From: Nocardioides sp.
Lineage (GTDB): Bacteria; Actinomycetota; Actinomycetes; Propionibacteriales; Nocardioidaceae
Reading direction: 5' to 3'
Assembly (NCBI GenBank): GCA_037045645.1
Contig: JBAOIH010000003.1
Coordinates: forward strand, 1 to 64,000
Length of the DNA: 64,000 nt
Part shown: positions 17,448-26,570 of the stretch, piece after piece
Layout of the letters: each line of letters begins with the position of its first letter
Position numbering within the stretch: position 1 is the stretch's first letter
The notes under the pieces: model-generated
Seen by the model: the letters and a program-made list of their open reading frames with translations, nothing else
Database searches by the model: none
Told to the model about the DNA's origin: nothing
Position numbers and translations under genes: made by a program

Positions 17448-18113
17448 TGCGCGAGCCGCGACAGCGCGGCGGCCAGGTTGATGCGGGCCTGCGCTTCGAG
17501 CAGCGCGACCGCGTGCTCGCCGTGGTACAGCCGCGGTCGGTCGAGGAAGCTCTGCAGGACCTGCGCCCTCGCCTCCTGATACCGGAAGCCGGGCACCCAC
17601 GCGTACTCCTTGCGCACGTCCTGGTCGTAGCGCTCGAAGCGCTCGGCCGGACTGCCGAGGATGGACAGGTCGATGTCGACGAGCAGCTGGGCGTCCGGGC
17701 TCGACCCCGAGCGCGGCCGGCGCGTCGTGCTGCGTGGCCATCACCAGATCGTGGACGCGCTGCGCGGTGTCGCTGTCGGCGCCGGCGCGCACGAGCGACC
17801 GGGCCGCCCACGCGGCGCTGTTCAGTTCGTTGCTTCCCGACACCGGGGCCTGCGGGTCGTAGATGGCATCGTGGAACCACAGCGCGATCGCGACCTCGCC
17901 GGCGCGCGGGCTGTGCTCGCGCCACCGCGTCCACAGCGCCAGGCACTCGCGCAGGTGCCGCTGGTCGTGATAGTGCCGCTGCGGTTCGGACCAGGCGGTC
18001 ATCAGTTCGGCCTGCAGGCCGGCCGGCGCCGGCCGGCCGAGCGCCGACCAGGCCGCGGCCCACGTCGCGCCGAGCGCGGCGTCGTCGAGCGGGGCCGGGT
18101 AGGTTTCAGTCAC
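17444..18113 (-). CDS. HD-superfamily predicted metal-dependent phosphohydrolase, frameshifted
   Basis: About 222 aa once repaired. It contains HYHDQRHLRECLALW, then ALWFHDAIYDP (the HD pair) and LVMATQHDAP, the pattern of the COG4339-type HD hydrolases. One indel near 17,715 moves the rest to another frame: LLVDIDLSILGS, ERYDQDVRKEYAWVP, ending RLAQ. It overlaps the integrase by 4 bp. Pairing of a housekeeping-like HD enzyme with an integrase is unusual. Confidence 0.75.
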
Positions 18114-18128
18114 CGAGGTGGCCGGCGG

Positions 18129-18485
18129 TCACTGCGCCTCGGGCCACTTCAGGCCCCACTGCTCGATCACCGCCCTCACCCGCCGGTCGCCGTCGGGCAC
18201 CAGGCTGTGCAGGTCGGACTGGCCCCAGCGCAGCGCGTCGATGCACAGCAGCATGTCGTCGCTGATGGCTTCGTCGACCGCGCGCAGCTCGAACAGATCG
18301 AAGGGGAAGGCCTCGCCGTTGTAGGTCGCGGCGATGAAGAGCGCGACGCGCCGGACCTGGCCGGAGTCGCGGGTCTCGGCGAGCTGCAGCAGCCGCTGGA
18401 AGGCGTGGCCGCCCTTCGCGGTGGCCTCGCCCTTGCGCAGCACCATGCGCTGCATGTCGTCGTCGATGTCGAGCGGGCCGGCCAT
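18129..18485 (-). CDS. Conserved hypothetical protein (DUF7673-like)
   Basis: 118 aa, with a good AGGAG before the ATG. It contains HAFQRLLQLAETRDSGQVRRVALFI, then FDLFELRAVDEAISDDMLLCIDALRW, a pattern found in proteobacterial mobile-element hypotheticals. It lies 15 bp upstream of the HD gene, so it is the first gene of the leftward integrase operon. Function unknown. Confidence 0.7.
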   Translation of the reverse strand: MAGPLDIDDDMQRMVLRKGEATAKGGHAFQRLLQLAETRDSGQVRRVALFIAATYNGEAFPFDLFELRAVDEAISDDMLLCIDALRWGQSDLHSLVPDGDRRVRAVIEQWGLKWPEAQ

Positions 18486-18674
18486 CGGCAGTTCTCCTTA
18501 CGGATCAAGCACTTGGCCGATTGTCTCCTGGCAAGGGCCGATTTGTCACCCGTTTTTGCGCATGGTGATAAGGATACTTATCATGTAGCTGATGGGGATG
18601 GAATGTCACTCCGAAATTGACTCGATCTACTGGCGCCGCCATCGATCGGCAGCGTTTTGGCTCCCCGGTGGGCC

Positions 18675-20078
18675 CTAAGCCTGCTGGCGATCCGCCGCTA
18701 CCGTGAACATAACCAGGTCCATCTCGCTGGGTTCCTTCCACCCTGCCCCGTGCCGCGCCGTGGCGTAAACGTCCAGAACGACTCGGCTGATCAGGGGCGA
18801 CTCCCAGTCACGGTCCGCAACACGTTTCCGCATGGCCGGCGTCGTCACGGACCATTGCAAGATCGTCGGGGCGGCCTGGTCAATCCACTTTGCTTTCTCG
18901 TCTTCCGGCAAGGCTGAGAACTCGGCTCGAATCTGCTTCTGCCGGTTGGCCTTCCATGCCTCCACCAATTCCTGCTGTTCGCGCTTCGGGTCGACCTTGG
19001 GCACCGGCCGTACTTCCGCCGGCGATAGTGGCGCGGGCACTCCGCCGTCAGGAAAACGATTCGCCAGCACGGCCTTCAAGTAGCCGCCTCGGTTCATGAT
19101 CTTCGAGGCGCTGGGGTCACTGATGTAGGCCTCCATGGCATCCAGGCCTTCCGTGACCTTGAGTGCCCCGTACTTCGCGACAAGGGCATCCAGGTCGGAC
19201 TCACGCACGCCCAACTTCGCCGCTCGCATCACCAAGGTCACATCCGCCGCGTCAGGAATCTTGGCCTTCTCCTTCGCTTTGCGCGCGACCTTGAACTGGA
19301 CGGCGTGTAGCGTGCTCTGCTCGCGATGCTCGATGAGCTCGACCTCGATCTCGGTCTCCTCGTTGATCTCGGCGACAGCCGGCATCAGGAGTTCGTTCTT
19401 GAACTTCCGAAACTCACGGGGCTTGATGCCACCACCCTCTCGAAGCACGCGGGTCCAGAACTCCGGCTCGTGGCGGCTGGTCAAGCCTCCAGGGCTGTCC
19501 TTGTAGCGGGCGCAGATCTCGTACAGCGCGACGGCGGTGTAGGTCGAGAGCCTGGCGATGGAGTTCAACTCGATCTGGGCCCATCGCTCGGGGCTGATCA
19601 GTTGCTCCTTGATCGACGGTGGGTAGTACCAGGTCACCCAGGCCTCACCGCCACGGATGTACAAGCGGGCCTCGGCGAGCAATGGGAAAGTGCGAGCTTC
19701 ATCGCTGATCTTCTCTGGTGCCGCGGCCTCAAAGCCTTCGAGCAGCATGTTCCCCTGCTCGCTCGCTGCCAGTGGCCGCCAGACGACCGTCGTTTGCACC
19801 ATCTGCTCGATGTAGCGCTGCACGCGCTCAGACGCCTTGGTTGTCGACCCATAGCCGCGAAGGATCGCGCTCACGGGGCTCGTGTAGCCCCCATCGGCAG
19901 CAGCTGGGCCACGCTGTGCGATCCACAGCATGACGTCATAGGCCTTGCGTCCAGTCACCGTCAGGGCCATGGTCAACGGCTCGATGGCAAGCGCGAAAAC
20001 GGACTTGCTCAGCGTCCCAACTGCGCTGGACGCTGCGGGCTGATGCAAAGTTTGAGGCGCCTTTCTGACCGTCGACAT
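18675..20078 (-). CDS. Plasmid replication initiator, Rep_3 superfamily
   Basis: 467 aa. The N-terminal 250 residues contain two winged-helix-like parts typical of Rep_3/RepB initiators: LTVTGRKAYDVMLWIAQ, then QIELNSIARLSTYTAVALYEIC and REFRKFKNELLMPAVAEIN. A long charged C-terminal extension follows. It is read away from a set of iterons and a DnaA box just upstream, as for iteron-controlled plasmids. It binds those repeats to start replication and represses itself at them in related plasmids. Confidence 0.88.
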   Translation of the reverse strand: MSTVRKAPQTLHQPAASSAVGTLSKSVFALAIEPLTMALTVTGRKAYDVMLWIAQRGPAAADGGYTSPVSAILRGYGSTTKASERVQRYIEQMVQTTVVWRPLAASEQGNMLLEGFEAAAPEKISDEARTFPLLAEARLYIRGGEAWVTWYYPPSIKEQLISPERWAQIELNSIARLSTYTAVALYEICARYKDSPGGLTSRHEPEFWTRVLREGGGIKPREFRKFKNELLMPAVAEINEETEIEVELIEHREQSTLHAVQFKVARKAKEKAKIPDAADVTLVMRAAKLGVRESDLDALVAKYGALKVTEGLDAMEAYISDPSASKIMNRGGYLKAVLANRFPDGGVPAPLSPAEVRPVPKVDPKREQQELVEAWKANRQKQIRAEFSALPEDEKAKWIDQAAPTILQWSVTTPAMRKRVADRDWESPLISRVVLDVYATARHGAGWKEPSEMDLVMFTVAADRQQA

Positions 20079-20192
20079 GCCGAGAGTTTACGTCCAACGG
20101 CTCCGGACACCTAGCCAACGCTCAGCTGTGACCTACCAAGGCGGGTCCATCTTGAAGACTGGACCTGCACCCGCTTCTCTGTAGTTGCTCTA

Positions 20193-20356
20193 GCCACACT
20201 TGCCGGACACCCCGTAGGCGTGACCAAAGTGGGCCCTTGTGGATATCTTGCGCCACAGATGGCGGACGGCAGCCACGCTTGACGGACGCGATTGCCACAG
20301 ATGCCGGACCGTACCGCCACACCTGGCGGACGGGATTGCCACAGATGCCGGACGGA
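20193..20356. repeat. Replication iterons, six direct copies
   Basis: 19-bp units with consensus GCCACAGATGCCGGACGG start at 20193, 20252, 20272, 20294, 20316 and 20338. The last four have an exact 22-bp period, two helical turns. An inverted copy lies at 20469-20487. They lie between rep and parA, the expected target of the Rep protein. Confidence 0.88.
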
Positions 20357-20460
20357 AAACGCGCTAAGCCGTTGATCTATAGAGAAAAAGCTGAATGCAA
20401 AGTCTCTAAAGCTCTCAAGGATAGTGAAGATCTGGACCTGACTTATCCACAGATACCGAA
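20357..20460. other. Origin of replication core: AT-rich region and DnaA box
   Basis: An AT-rich stretch directly after the iterons (about 20,357-20,435, markedly poorer in GC than the rest of the window) is followed by a perfect DnaA box TTATCCACA at 20443-20451. Iterons, AT-rich opening region and DnaA box together make a textbook oriV. Confidence 0.8.
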
Positions 20461-20468
20461 AAGCAAGG

Positions 20469-20487
20469 GCTGTCCGGCAAGTGTGGC
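20469..20487 (-). repeat. Inverted iteron copy
   Basis: Reverse complement reads GCCACACTTGCCGGACAGC, nearly the same as the direct copy at 20193. It is 90 bp upstream of parA. Inverted Rep sites often serve as operators. Confidence 0.75.
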
Positions 20488-20577
20488 AATCGCGTTGGTT
20501 GTGCCTTCGATTTGTAGATTTGTCTTCTAAGCTCCGTCAGAACCTACAATGCTGGCTAAACCAGTGTTGGAGGCTAC

Positions 20578-21780
20578 GTGACGAACATCCTTGTCGAGGG
20601 ACGAGAGCAAGTAGAACTTGCAGATATCGGTGTGCAAGCCGAACGCGCCAAGAAGATCCTGGCCAAGGTCCGGAAGGCAATGCTAGCTCCGAATGCGCAG
20701 AAGGAGCCTCCGCACTTCTCCCCGGCACAGCTCGGCAGCCTGGTCAACCTGGACACTCGCCAGATCGACTATCGCGCCAAGAAGGGAGGCACCCTGCCCG
20801 CCGGCGGGCTGAACTCCGCGGGCACTCGTCGTGAATTCAGCTTGCCAGATGTGCGGGCCTGGACGCGGGAGCTTCGCACCGGACGGATGCGTCCGCCAGG
20901 CGCCGAGGCAATCACAGTCGCGGTCGCCAATTTCAAGGGCGGCGTCACCAAGACTACGACCGCAGTGACGCTTGCTCAGGGCCTGAGCATTCGTGGCCAC
21001 AAGGTCTTGGTGATCGACTGCGATCCACAAGGCAGTCTCACCACCCTCTTCGGCATCCTGCCTGACGCCGAGGTCGAGGCCGAGCACACGATCTTGCCGC
21101 TGTGTTTGGGTGAACAGGAAAGCGTGGAGTACGCGATCCGCTCGACGTACTGGGACGGTATCGACCTCATTCCAGCGACGTCGGTTCTCTTCAGTGCCGA
21201 GTTCGCGCTTCCAGGCCGCCAGCGGGACGAGGGTCAGCGCTTCCAGTTCTGGAACGTACTGCACTACGGCATCGAGCAGGCTCGTCAGACCTACGACGTG
21301 ATCATCATCGACACGCCCCCTGCCCTTTCCTACGTCACCATCAACGCCATGATGGCCGCTGACGGGATCATCACCCCTCTCCCGCCCAACGCGCTCGATT
21401 TCGCGTCCAGCGTTCAGTTTTGGGACCTGTTCTATGACCTGACCAAGGAGTTGGTTGCCCGTGGCAAGTCCAAGCGATTCGAGTTTGTTGACGTGCTGCT
21501 GTCCAAGGTGGATGCGAGCGACATCGCAACCAATGTCGTGCGCGAGTGGATCAGCGCCGCCTACGGTTCGAAGGTGTTGCCCATAGAGATTCCAAAGACG
21601 GCAACGGCCGCGTCGGCAAGTGCGGAGTTTGGGTCGATCTATGACATGAAGCCTGGTTCAGCCGGCAGCAGGACCATCAAGCGGGCCGTAGACGCCTATG
21701 ACCAGTTTGTCGACATCGTTGAAGGCCAGATGGTGAGCGCCTGGCTGAGGCAAGTCACGAAGACGGAGGACGCGGAATGA
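20578..21780 (+). CDS. parA: ParA family plasmid partition ATPase (type Ia)
   Basis: 400 aa. An N-terminal DNA-binding region (LGSLVNLDTRQIDYRAKKGG) is followed by a deviant Walker A, NFKGGVTKTTTAVTLAQ, then LVIDCDPQGS (A') and DVIIIDTPPALSYVTINA (Walker B). The N-terminal HTH marks a type Ia ParA, which also represses its own operon. GTG start with GGAGG upstream; it overlaps parB by 4 bp (ATGA). It drives segregation of the replicon with ParB. Confidence 0.93.
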   Translation: MTNILVEGREQVELADIGVQAERAKKILAKVRKAMLAPNAQKEPPHFSPAQLGSLVNLDTRQIDYRAKKGGTLPAGGLNSAGTRREFSLPDVRAWTRELRTGRMRPPGAEAITVAVANFKGGVTKTTTAVTLAQGLSIRGHKVLVIDCDPQGSLTTLFGILPDAEVEAEHTILPLCLGEQESVEYAIRSTYWDGIDLIPATSVLFSAEFALPGRQRDEGQRFQFWNVLHYGIEQARQTYDVIIIDTPPALSYVTINAMMAADGIITPLPPNALDFASSVQFWDLFYDLTKELVARGKSKRFEFVDVLLSKVDASDIATNVVREWISAAYGSKVLPIEIPKTATAASASAEFGSIYDMKPGSAGSRTIKRAVDAYDQFVDIVEGQMVSAWLRQVTKTEDAE

Positions 21781-22768
21781 GCAAGCTAACCGACAAGGCC
21801 AAGAGCATCAGCTTCGATGACGAAGACGAAACGCCGGCCGCCGCGCCGGCGCCGGTTGATCGGCCCCGCACGGCAATGGGTGCGATTTCCGCGTCGATTG
21901 CGATGGGCCGCGGGGTCGAGGCAGAAAACCGCGACCTGCGCGCGAAGCTTGAGCGGTTCGAGGACGCCACCATCGTCGAGTTCTTGGATCCGAAGCGGAT
22001 CAAGCCGAGCCGCTTTGCGAACCGGCACGAGCTGTCGTTTGCGGGCGCCGAGTTCGAAGGCTTGAAGGCCGAGATTCAGGCGGCTGGTCGGAACGTGCAG
22101 CCGATCAAAGTCAGGCGGGTAGGGCAGGGCGGTGACGGGCAAGATGAATACGAGATTGCCTTCGGCCATCGACGGCATCGCGCATGCCTTGAGCTTGGGA
22201 TTGCCCGTGGCTGCGATCGTCGAGGTGCTCACCGACGCTCAGCTCTTCACAGAGATGGAGCGCGAGAACCGGGAGCGCCAGGACCTTTCGCCCTGGGAGC
22301 AGGGTGTCATGTACAAGCGTGCGATTGATGACGGCTTGTTCCCTTCGCTCAGAAGGCTGGCTACCTCGATCGGCGCTCAGGTCGGCAACGTCAGCACTGC
22401 GATCCAGTTGGCGTCACTGCCGCCCGAAGTGATCGAGGCTTTCCCGAGCCCACTTAGCCTGCAGTTTCGATGGGGCACTGCGCTGAAGGCCGCGATCGAC
22501 AAGAGCCCCGATGATGTTCTGGCTCAGGCGCGCGAACTTGCGGCGATGACCCCGAAGCTCGCCGGCCAAGGAGGTCCTTGCACGACTCACCGGCGCGGGT
22601 GCCTCGACTACACGCGAGGCTCCGGTGCAGATCACATCCAAGGGCAAGGTTGTCGGTTTCTGGGACAAGGACCCAAAGGGCAACGTCTCCGTTCAGATCA
22701 AAGCGGGCGGCTTGTCTGCTGCCAAAGAGAAGCGATTGCGGGAGTTCCTGGAGAAGCTCTTCGATTGA
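21777..22768 (+). CDS. parB: ParB/RepB partition protein, frameshifted twice
   Basis: About 330 aa after repair. Frame 1 gives VEFLDPKRIKPSRFANRHE and YEIAFGHRRHRACLELGI (the ParB box GHRRHRA). A shift near 22,185 leads to VAAIVEVLTDAQLFTEMERENRERQDLSPWEQG, an HTH (LRRLATSIGAQVGNVSTAIQLA) and the linker. A second shift near 22,565 leads to ITSKGKVVGFWDKDPKGNV and the stop at 22768. It binds a centromere; two palindromes just downstream are candidates. The breaks are probably sequence errors. Confidence 0.85.
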
Positions 22769-22797
22769 GCTTTTGCTAGTGAACCAGAGATCTATGA

Positions 22798-22824
22798 GGG
22801 GGCCTGTCGGCCCCCTTTGCTTTT
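22798..22824 (+). terminator. Rho-independent terminator after parB
   Basis: Stem GGGGGCC / GGCCCCC with a 4-nt loop, followed by a T-rich tail (TTTGCTTTT), 30 bp after the parB stop. Confidence 0.85.
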
Positions 22825-22828
22825 GGCT

Positions 22829-22843
22829 GTTCTACGGTAGAAC
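22829..22843. promoter_or_regulatory. Candidate parS site 1
   Basis: Perfect 15-bp palindrome GTTCTACGGTAGAAC directly after the parAB terminator. A second copy with one changed central base lies 67 bp on. Paired palindromes downstream of parB are typical centromere sites. Confidence 0.55.
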
Positions 22844-22895
22844 GCCCACCAAAACTTGCGAGATCCCGCCCAGCGGGGATGCGCTCCGCGATGTC

Positions 22896-22910
22896 CGTTC
22901 TACCGTAGAA
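22896..22910. promoter_or_regulatory. Candidate parS site 2
   Basis: GTTCTACCGTAGAAC, differing from site 1 only at the central base. Role as a ParB target is inferred. Confidence 0.55.
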
Positions 22911-22957
22911 CACCCAGATCGCCCGCTGTGGACACTTCGATTGTCTTGCCGATAGCC

Positions 22958-22971
22958 GTACATGAATGTAC
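22958..22971. promoter_or_regulatory. Probable toxin-antitoxin operator
   Basis: Palindrome GTACAT-GA-ATGTAC, 27 bp before the RHH antitoxin start, with further TACAT half-sites just downstream (22982-22987). RHH antitoxins bind such short inverted repeats over their own promoter. Confidence 0.5.
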
Positions 22972-22997
22972 TATGATTGACATACATGGAGGTGTGT

Positions 22998-23316
22998 ATG
23001 TCCCAAGCCCAAGAGCCCGTCACGATCAGCATCCGCGCCAAGGCAGGGCAGCGCGACCTGATCGACCAGGCCGCCGACCGCCTGGGCCGCAGCCGCTCGG
23101 ACTTCATGCTCGAAGCCGCCTGCAGGCAGGCCGAGGACGTGCTGCTCGACCAGACCTACTTCGCTCTGGACGCGAAGAGGCTTTGCCGCCTTCCAGGACA
23201 TGCTCGACAACCCGCCCGCGCCCACTGACCGCCTGCGCCGCACCCTCAAGGCCCAAGCGCCCTGGGACACGGCTGCGGCCACGGCAGCAAAGACTGCGAG
23301 CCGCCGCGGGAAGTGA
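22998..23316 (+). CDS. DUF1778 ribbon-helix-helix antitoxin, frameshifted
   Basis: About 105 aa. The N-terminal RHH domain (VTISIRAKAGQRDLIDQAADRLGRSRSDFMLEAA) is typical of TacA-type antitoxins. One indel near 23,178 shifts the tail; the other frame continues FQDMLDNPPAPTDRLRRTL, the usual toxin-wrapping end. GGAGG lies 6-10 bp upstream of the ATG. It overlaps the GNAT gene by 4 bp (GTGA). Confidence 0.85.
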
Positions 23317-23827
23317 CCGTGCCGATGCTCTCGGCGCCGCAGCCGCTGAGCCGAAGCAGCACCAACTCGCCGACTTCGACAGCGGCGAGCCGTCGCTGGA
23401 CGACTGGCTGAAGCGGCGCGCGGCGAAGAACCAGGCCAATGGCTCGTCGCGCACCTACGTCGTGTGCGAGGGCGAGGCCGTGATCGGCTACTACTGCCTG
23501 GCCGCCGGCGCCATCGGCCACGCCGACGCGCCGTCCACCGATGAAGCGCAACCGGCCCGACCCGATACCTGTGCTCGTCCTCGGCCGTCTGGCCATCCAC
23601 AAGGATCACCACCAGAAGGGCATCGGCACCGCGCTGCTCAACGACGCCATCCGGCGCGCGATTCAGGCCGCCGACATCGCCGGCGTCACCGCGCTTCTGG
23701 TGCACGCCATCTCGGAGCAGGCCCGGCGGTTCTACCGATCTCGCGCGGCTTCATTGAGTCGCCCGTGAAGCCCATGACCCTGTGCCTGATGCTGGCCACG
23801 GTCGACCTGGCTCTGCGTGAACCATAG
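23313..23827 (+). pseudogene. GNAT acetyltransferase toxin (TacT-like), multiply frameshifted
   Basis: About 170 aa spread over three frames with breaks near 23,350, 23,545 and 23,745. Readable parts: HQLADFDSGEPSLDDWLKRRA, GYYCLAAGAI, VLVLGRLAIHKDHHQKGIGTALL (acetyl-CoA loop QKGIGT), and GFIESPVKPMTLCLML. These match TacT toxins, which acetylate aminoacyl-tRNA to stop translation. Starts with GTG overlapping the antitoxin stop. Confidence 0.82.
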
Positions 23828-23848
23828 CCGCCGCCACGCGAGCACACC

Positions 23849-24989
23849 ATGAGCGACCGCAAACCTGTCATGAAGCGCAAGCCGGTGGCGACCCGGGCTG
23901 TCGCCAAGGCCGAACCTATCGACCTGGTTGAAACTTCTTTCGCCGAGGTCGTCGGCCTCATTGAGCAGGCCCGCCAGCGAGCCTATCAAGCAGTCAACAG
24001 CGAACTCGTCGGTCTCGTACTGGCGCATCGGCGAGTACATCAGCGCCAAGTTGGCCGCGGCCGTCTGGGGTGAGGGCGTGGTGGATAGCCTGGCGCAGCA
24101 CCTCGCGCGCACGATGCCAGGGCAGCGCGGCTTCACGCGCCGAAACCTGTTTCGGATGAGGCAGTTCTTCGAGGCCTACAGCACGGCCGACAAGAAAGTG
24201 ACAGCGCTGCTGACACAACTGCCGTGGACCCACAACCTGATCATCCTGACCCAGTCCAAGCGCCCCGAGGAGCGGGAGTTCTACCTGCGCCTGGCGGTGC
24301 AGGAGAAGTGGACCAGCCGCGAGCTGGAGCGCCAGTACAGCCTGGGCACTTTCGAGCGCGCCGTGCTGAGCCCAGCAAAAGTGTCGGCAGCGCTGACACA
24401 AATGCATGGCGCCGCCGCTGGCGAGCGCCTTCAAGGATGCCTACTCGGTCGAGTTCCTCAACCTGCAGGCCGGCCATACCGAGGCCGACCTGCACAGCGG
24501 CCTGCTGGGTCAACTTCGCACCTTCCTCATCGAGCTGGGGCGCGACTTCTGCTTCGTCGGCTCGGAGTTCCCGGTGCAAGTGGGTGGCCGCGACTTCGCG
24601 CTCGACCTCCTGTTCTTCCATCGGGGCCTGAACTGCCTCGTGGCCATCGAGCTCAAGGTGGATCGGTTCGAGCCCGAGCACCTGGGCAAGCTGAACTTCT
24701 ACCTTGAAGCGCTGGACCGCGACGTGCGCAAGCCGCACGAGAACCCAGCCATCGGCGTGCTGCTGTGCGCGTCCAAGGACAGCGAGGTGGTGGAGTACGC
24801 GCTCAGCCGCATCGCTGTCGCCGGCGCTTGGTGGCGCAGTACCAGACCCAGCTGCCGGACAAGCAGATGCTGGCGGCCAAGCTGCATGAGTTCTATGCGT
24901 TCAACGCATCGGTCGCTGAGGTTGAAGTTGAGTCTGCGCCGGTTGTTTCCAATCGGGATCGACAGAAGAAGAGCGGCGGCCCGAAGTGA
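23849..24989 (+). pseudogene. DUF1016 / YhcG-type PDDEXK nuclease, frameshifted
   Basis: About 375 aa across several frames. The N-terminal DUF1016_N helix bundle (ARQRAYQAVNSELV, YWRIGEYI, RRNLFRMRQFFEAY, LPWTHNLIILTQSK) leads to the catalytic domain with FKDAYSVEFLNL, DFALDLLFFHRGLNCLVAIELKVDRFEPEH: the Asp then ExK of a PD-(D/E)XK site. Breaks occur near 24,020, 24,415 and 24,820; the last frame ends at 24,989. Family members are common in defence islands and on plasmids. Confidence 0.85.
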
Positions 24990-25200
24990 TCGTGAATCTC
25001 ATGCAGCACTACCAAGGCAAATCGCAGTACCGCAATGACTTCACGAAGAGGGCTGAGGACAGGAGCCGTGCCAATACACTGAGAGGGGAGGGTGAGGTGC
25101 CCACAGACAAAGCCACTCTTGCTTACTGAGTGAAGCCCTCTTCTCAGCCCAACAGCTTCGCTGCGGGCGCCCCGCAAGACCTATCTCAACACCAGAGCTC

Positions 25201-26559
25201 ATGACAATCAAGACCCTGTGCACTCCACGCGGATCCGTGTTTGCGGCAGATCGTCGCGCCACGGTGTTGAGCCTCGATACCTTTCTTAAGGGTAAGGTGC
25301 ATGGCGGTGAGTTCTTTGACGAGAACTACTTCACCAGCGGGCATGCATGATGCTGGTTCGACCGAGCACTTCAGGCACCTGTCGGGTAGCGGCGCGGGGT
25401 CCGTCCGTGTTCTCTGCTTGTCGCAGGCTATGGGTGGCGGCAAGACCCACAGCATGATCGGCCTTGGGCTGCTGGCACAGGGACCCGGAACTGCGGCGTC
25501 GGAGTGCTGGGAGACAAGGATCCGGCACCTAAGCTCGGCCGTTGCCGCGTGGTCGGGTTCAACGGGCGCAGCACCGATGCGCCCGGCGGCATCTGGGGCT
25601 CAATTGCTGAGCAGGTGGGCAGGGCAGAGCAGTTCGCGCGCTACGTTTCTCCCACTGCTGCAGCGCGCCCGGGCCCGGAGGCCTGGAAGCAGCTGCTCGG
25701 CGGTGATCCGTTGGTGCTTGTTTCTGGACGAACTGCCGCCGTACCTGGAGTACGCGGTGGCGGTGCCGGTTGGCAACGCCGACCTTGGGCGTGGTCACCA
25801 CCACGGCGCTCGCGAACCTTGTTCGTCGCAGTGGCCGAGATGGACAACGTCTGTCTGGTGCTGTCCGATTTGGCGGGCACGAACTTCAGCATCGGCCAGA
25901 GCCAGTCTTGCAGGCTGCCTTCGGCCGTGCCGTGCAGGGCATCGGCGCCGAGGCCAAGCGCATTGCGGTGCCCATCACGCCGGTGAACCCCAACGGGGAC
26001 GAGCTGTACCACATCCTTGCGCAAGCGGCTCTTCGAGGGCGTGGCGCCGACGGTCTGAAGGTCGAGGCGCGTTGCTAGCAGCCTACCGCGACGCCCTGCG
26101 CGACGCCGCGCGCATGAACCTGACGACCTACGACGCCGGAGTCGCTGCACTACGCGCGTGGTCGATGCCTATCCCTTTCCACCCGGATCTGCGCGAGCTG
26201 GTCGGCAAGTTCAAGGAGAACGACGGGTTCCAGCAGACGCGGGGCGTCATCCGGCTTGATGCAGATGGTGGTGTCGGACCTTTGGAACATCGGGCAAGGC
26301 TGACGGCCAAGGAACTGATCTATCCCTACGACATCGATCTCAACGTCGACGAGACTGGCGTCCGGAGGTGCGCACGATCAACCCGTCGCTGAGCGAGGCC
26401 ATCGCGCACGACATCGCCCACGGCGGCGATGCCAGAAGTCGAGCAGATCGACCTCGCTAACGGCAACGCGGATGCCTCGGAAGCGGCGCGCCTGATACTC
26501 GGTGGCTTCGCTTGTCCACGACACCTGGCGCGATTCACGGACTGCGCGAGTACCATCCC
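25201..26559 (+). pseudogene. DUF499 family ATPase, C-terminally truncated and heavily frameshifted
   Basis: Starts MTIKTLCTPRGSVFAADRR. A P-loop follows in CLSQAMGGGKTHSM, and then VVGFNGRSTDAPGGIWGSIAEQ, FLDELPPYLEYAVA (Walker B-like DE), AKRIAVPITPVNPNGDELYHIL, FHPDLRELVGKFKENDGFQQTRGVIRL. About eight reading-frame changes occur in 1.35 kb. DUF499 proteins are around 1,000 aa and sit with DUF1156 methyltransferases in predicted anti-phage islands; here only about 450 residues remain before actinobacterial sequence begins. The rest of the system is absent. Confidence 0.82.
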
Positions 26560-26570
26560 TCGATCCGTCG
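26545..26570. other. Junction between proteobacterial and actinobacterial sequence
   Basis: Left of about 26,559 the sequence encodes DUF499 (..GLREYHP). Right of it the frame encodes an actinobacterial secreted protein without its start (LDPSYVERNLRTSVD..). Both genes are cut at the same point. No insertion sequence, att-like repeat or tRNA is visible there. Confidence 0.8.

Noticed and set aside
15850..18063. A 737-aa open frame on the minus strand within the integrase/HD region
   Set aside because: It is an out-of-frame reading of the integrase and HD genes: its product is low-complexity Arg/Pro/Ala, while the other frames have clear motifs.
20193..20356. Regularly spaced repeats that could suggest a CRISPR array
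   Set aside because: The 22-bp period leaves only about 3 bp between units, far too short for spacers, and they sit between rep and parA with a DnaA box: they are iterons.
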